From contig JAIVGT010000248.1 of the NCBI GenBank assembly GCA_020201485.1, positions 1-6,302 of the forward strand: DNA of 6,302 nt, read 5' to 3'. Each line of letters begins with the position of its first letter. Position 1 is the first letter of the stretch. The notes beneath the pieces are model-generated. The model made no database searches. It saw nothing but the letters and a program-made list of their open reading frames with translations, and was not told where the DNA came from. The translations under genes were made by a program, and so were the position numbers. Below are positions 6,097-6,302 of the stretch, one piece after another. Origin of the DNA: Halobacteriales archaeon. Its GTDB lineage: Archaea > Thermoplasmatota > SW-10-69-26 > JACQPN01 > JAIVGT01.

Positions 6097-6302
6097 ATGG
6101 CCGACCCCTCCCCGCCCGGCGACACGCTGCTGCGCATCGAGGGCCTGCGCACGTACTTCGACACCTACGACGGCACGGTGAAGGCCGTGGACGGCGTGGA
6201 CCTGGACATCCGGCGCGGGGAGACGGTGGGCCTGGTCGGGGAGTCGGGCTCGGGCAAGAGCATCACGGCGCTGAGCATCCTCCGCCTCGTCCCCGAGCCG
6301 CC
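6097..6302 (+). CDS. dppD: Peptide ABC transporter ATPase, DppD/OppD family, N-terminal part (runs off right edge)
   Basis: The first 68 residues of a nucleotide-binding subunit are present. The segment [20 protein letters not shown] (11-30) followed by [12 protein letters not shown] is the usual DppD/OppD start, including the aromatic A-loop region. Walker A is GESGSGKS at 48-55, followed by SILRLVPEP, which is typical of the D-type rather than the F-type ATPase of these importers. The signature motif, Walker B and the C-terminal peptide-transporter domain are beyond the edge. The ATG at 6097 is 3 nt after the dppC stop, with TGAGG at 6083-6087 as a likely ribosome binding site. It is the fourth gene of the operon; a paired DppF/OppF ATPase would be expected next. 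Confidence 0.95.
   Translation, partial: MADPSPPGDTLLRIEGLRTYFDTYDGTVKAVDGVDLDIRRGETVGLVGESGSGKSITALSILRLVPEP

Overview
The window is very GC-rich and almost entirely coding. It suggests a high-GC archaeon, with a GC-rich Thermoplasmatota-like lineage as my best but unproven guess. The main evidence is the control region between the two divergent solute-binding protein genes. On each strand there is a BRE/TATA-like element (AAACCTTAAGG for one gene, AAACCCTTATCC for the other) whose TTAA/TTAT core begins 42-43 nt before the start codon. That spacing fits an archaeal promoter with a short leader. No convincing bacterial -35/-10 pair is visible. The ribosome binding sites are GGTGA/GAGG-like. 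The proteins are not strongly acidic, which argues against a haloarchaeon. A high-GC bacterium cannot be ruled out from this window alone.

Layout. Positions 1-580 (minus strand) hold the N-terminal part of a secreted, cysteine-containing protein of unknown function that runs off the left edge. Positions 581-732 are a short non-coding gap with a 13-bp tandem repeat and a small perfect stem-loop. Positions 733-2145 (minus) encode a lipoprotein of the LivK/Peripla_BP_6 type, the solute-binding component used by branched-chain amino acid and amide ABC importers; no cognate permease or ATPase is in view. Positions 2146-2315 form the divergent control region, with a 14-bp perfect palindrome next to the TATA-like box of the rightward operon. 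Positions 2316-6302 (plus) are a tightly packed Dpp/Opp-type peptide ABC importer operon: lipoprotein SBP_bac_5 receptor, DppB-like permease, DppC-like permease and the first 68 residues of a DppD-like ATPase cut by the right edge. A second ATPase (DppF/OppF) would be expected beyond the edge.

How it works together. The peptide importer is a textbook set: a lipid-anchored receptor captures oligopeptides outside the membrane, the two permeases form the channel, and the ATPase powers import. The stop codon of dppA overlaps the ribosome binding site of dppB, dppB and dppC overlap as ATGA, and dppD starts 3 nt after the dppC stop, so co-transcription and coupled translation are likely. The divergent Liv-type receptor may respond to the same nutritional signal because both promoters share one 170-bp region. 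I see no RNA gene, CRISPR array, mobile element or clearly new system. The least explained items are the partial secreted protein and the candidate operator in the divergent region.
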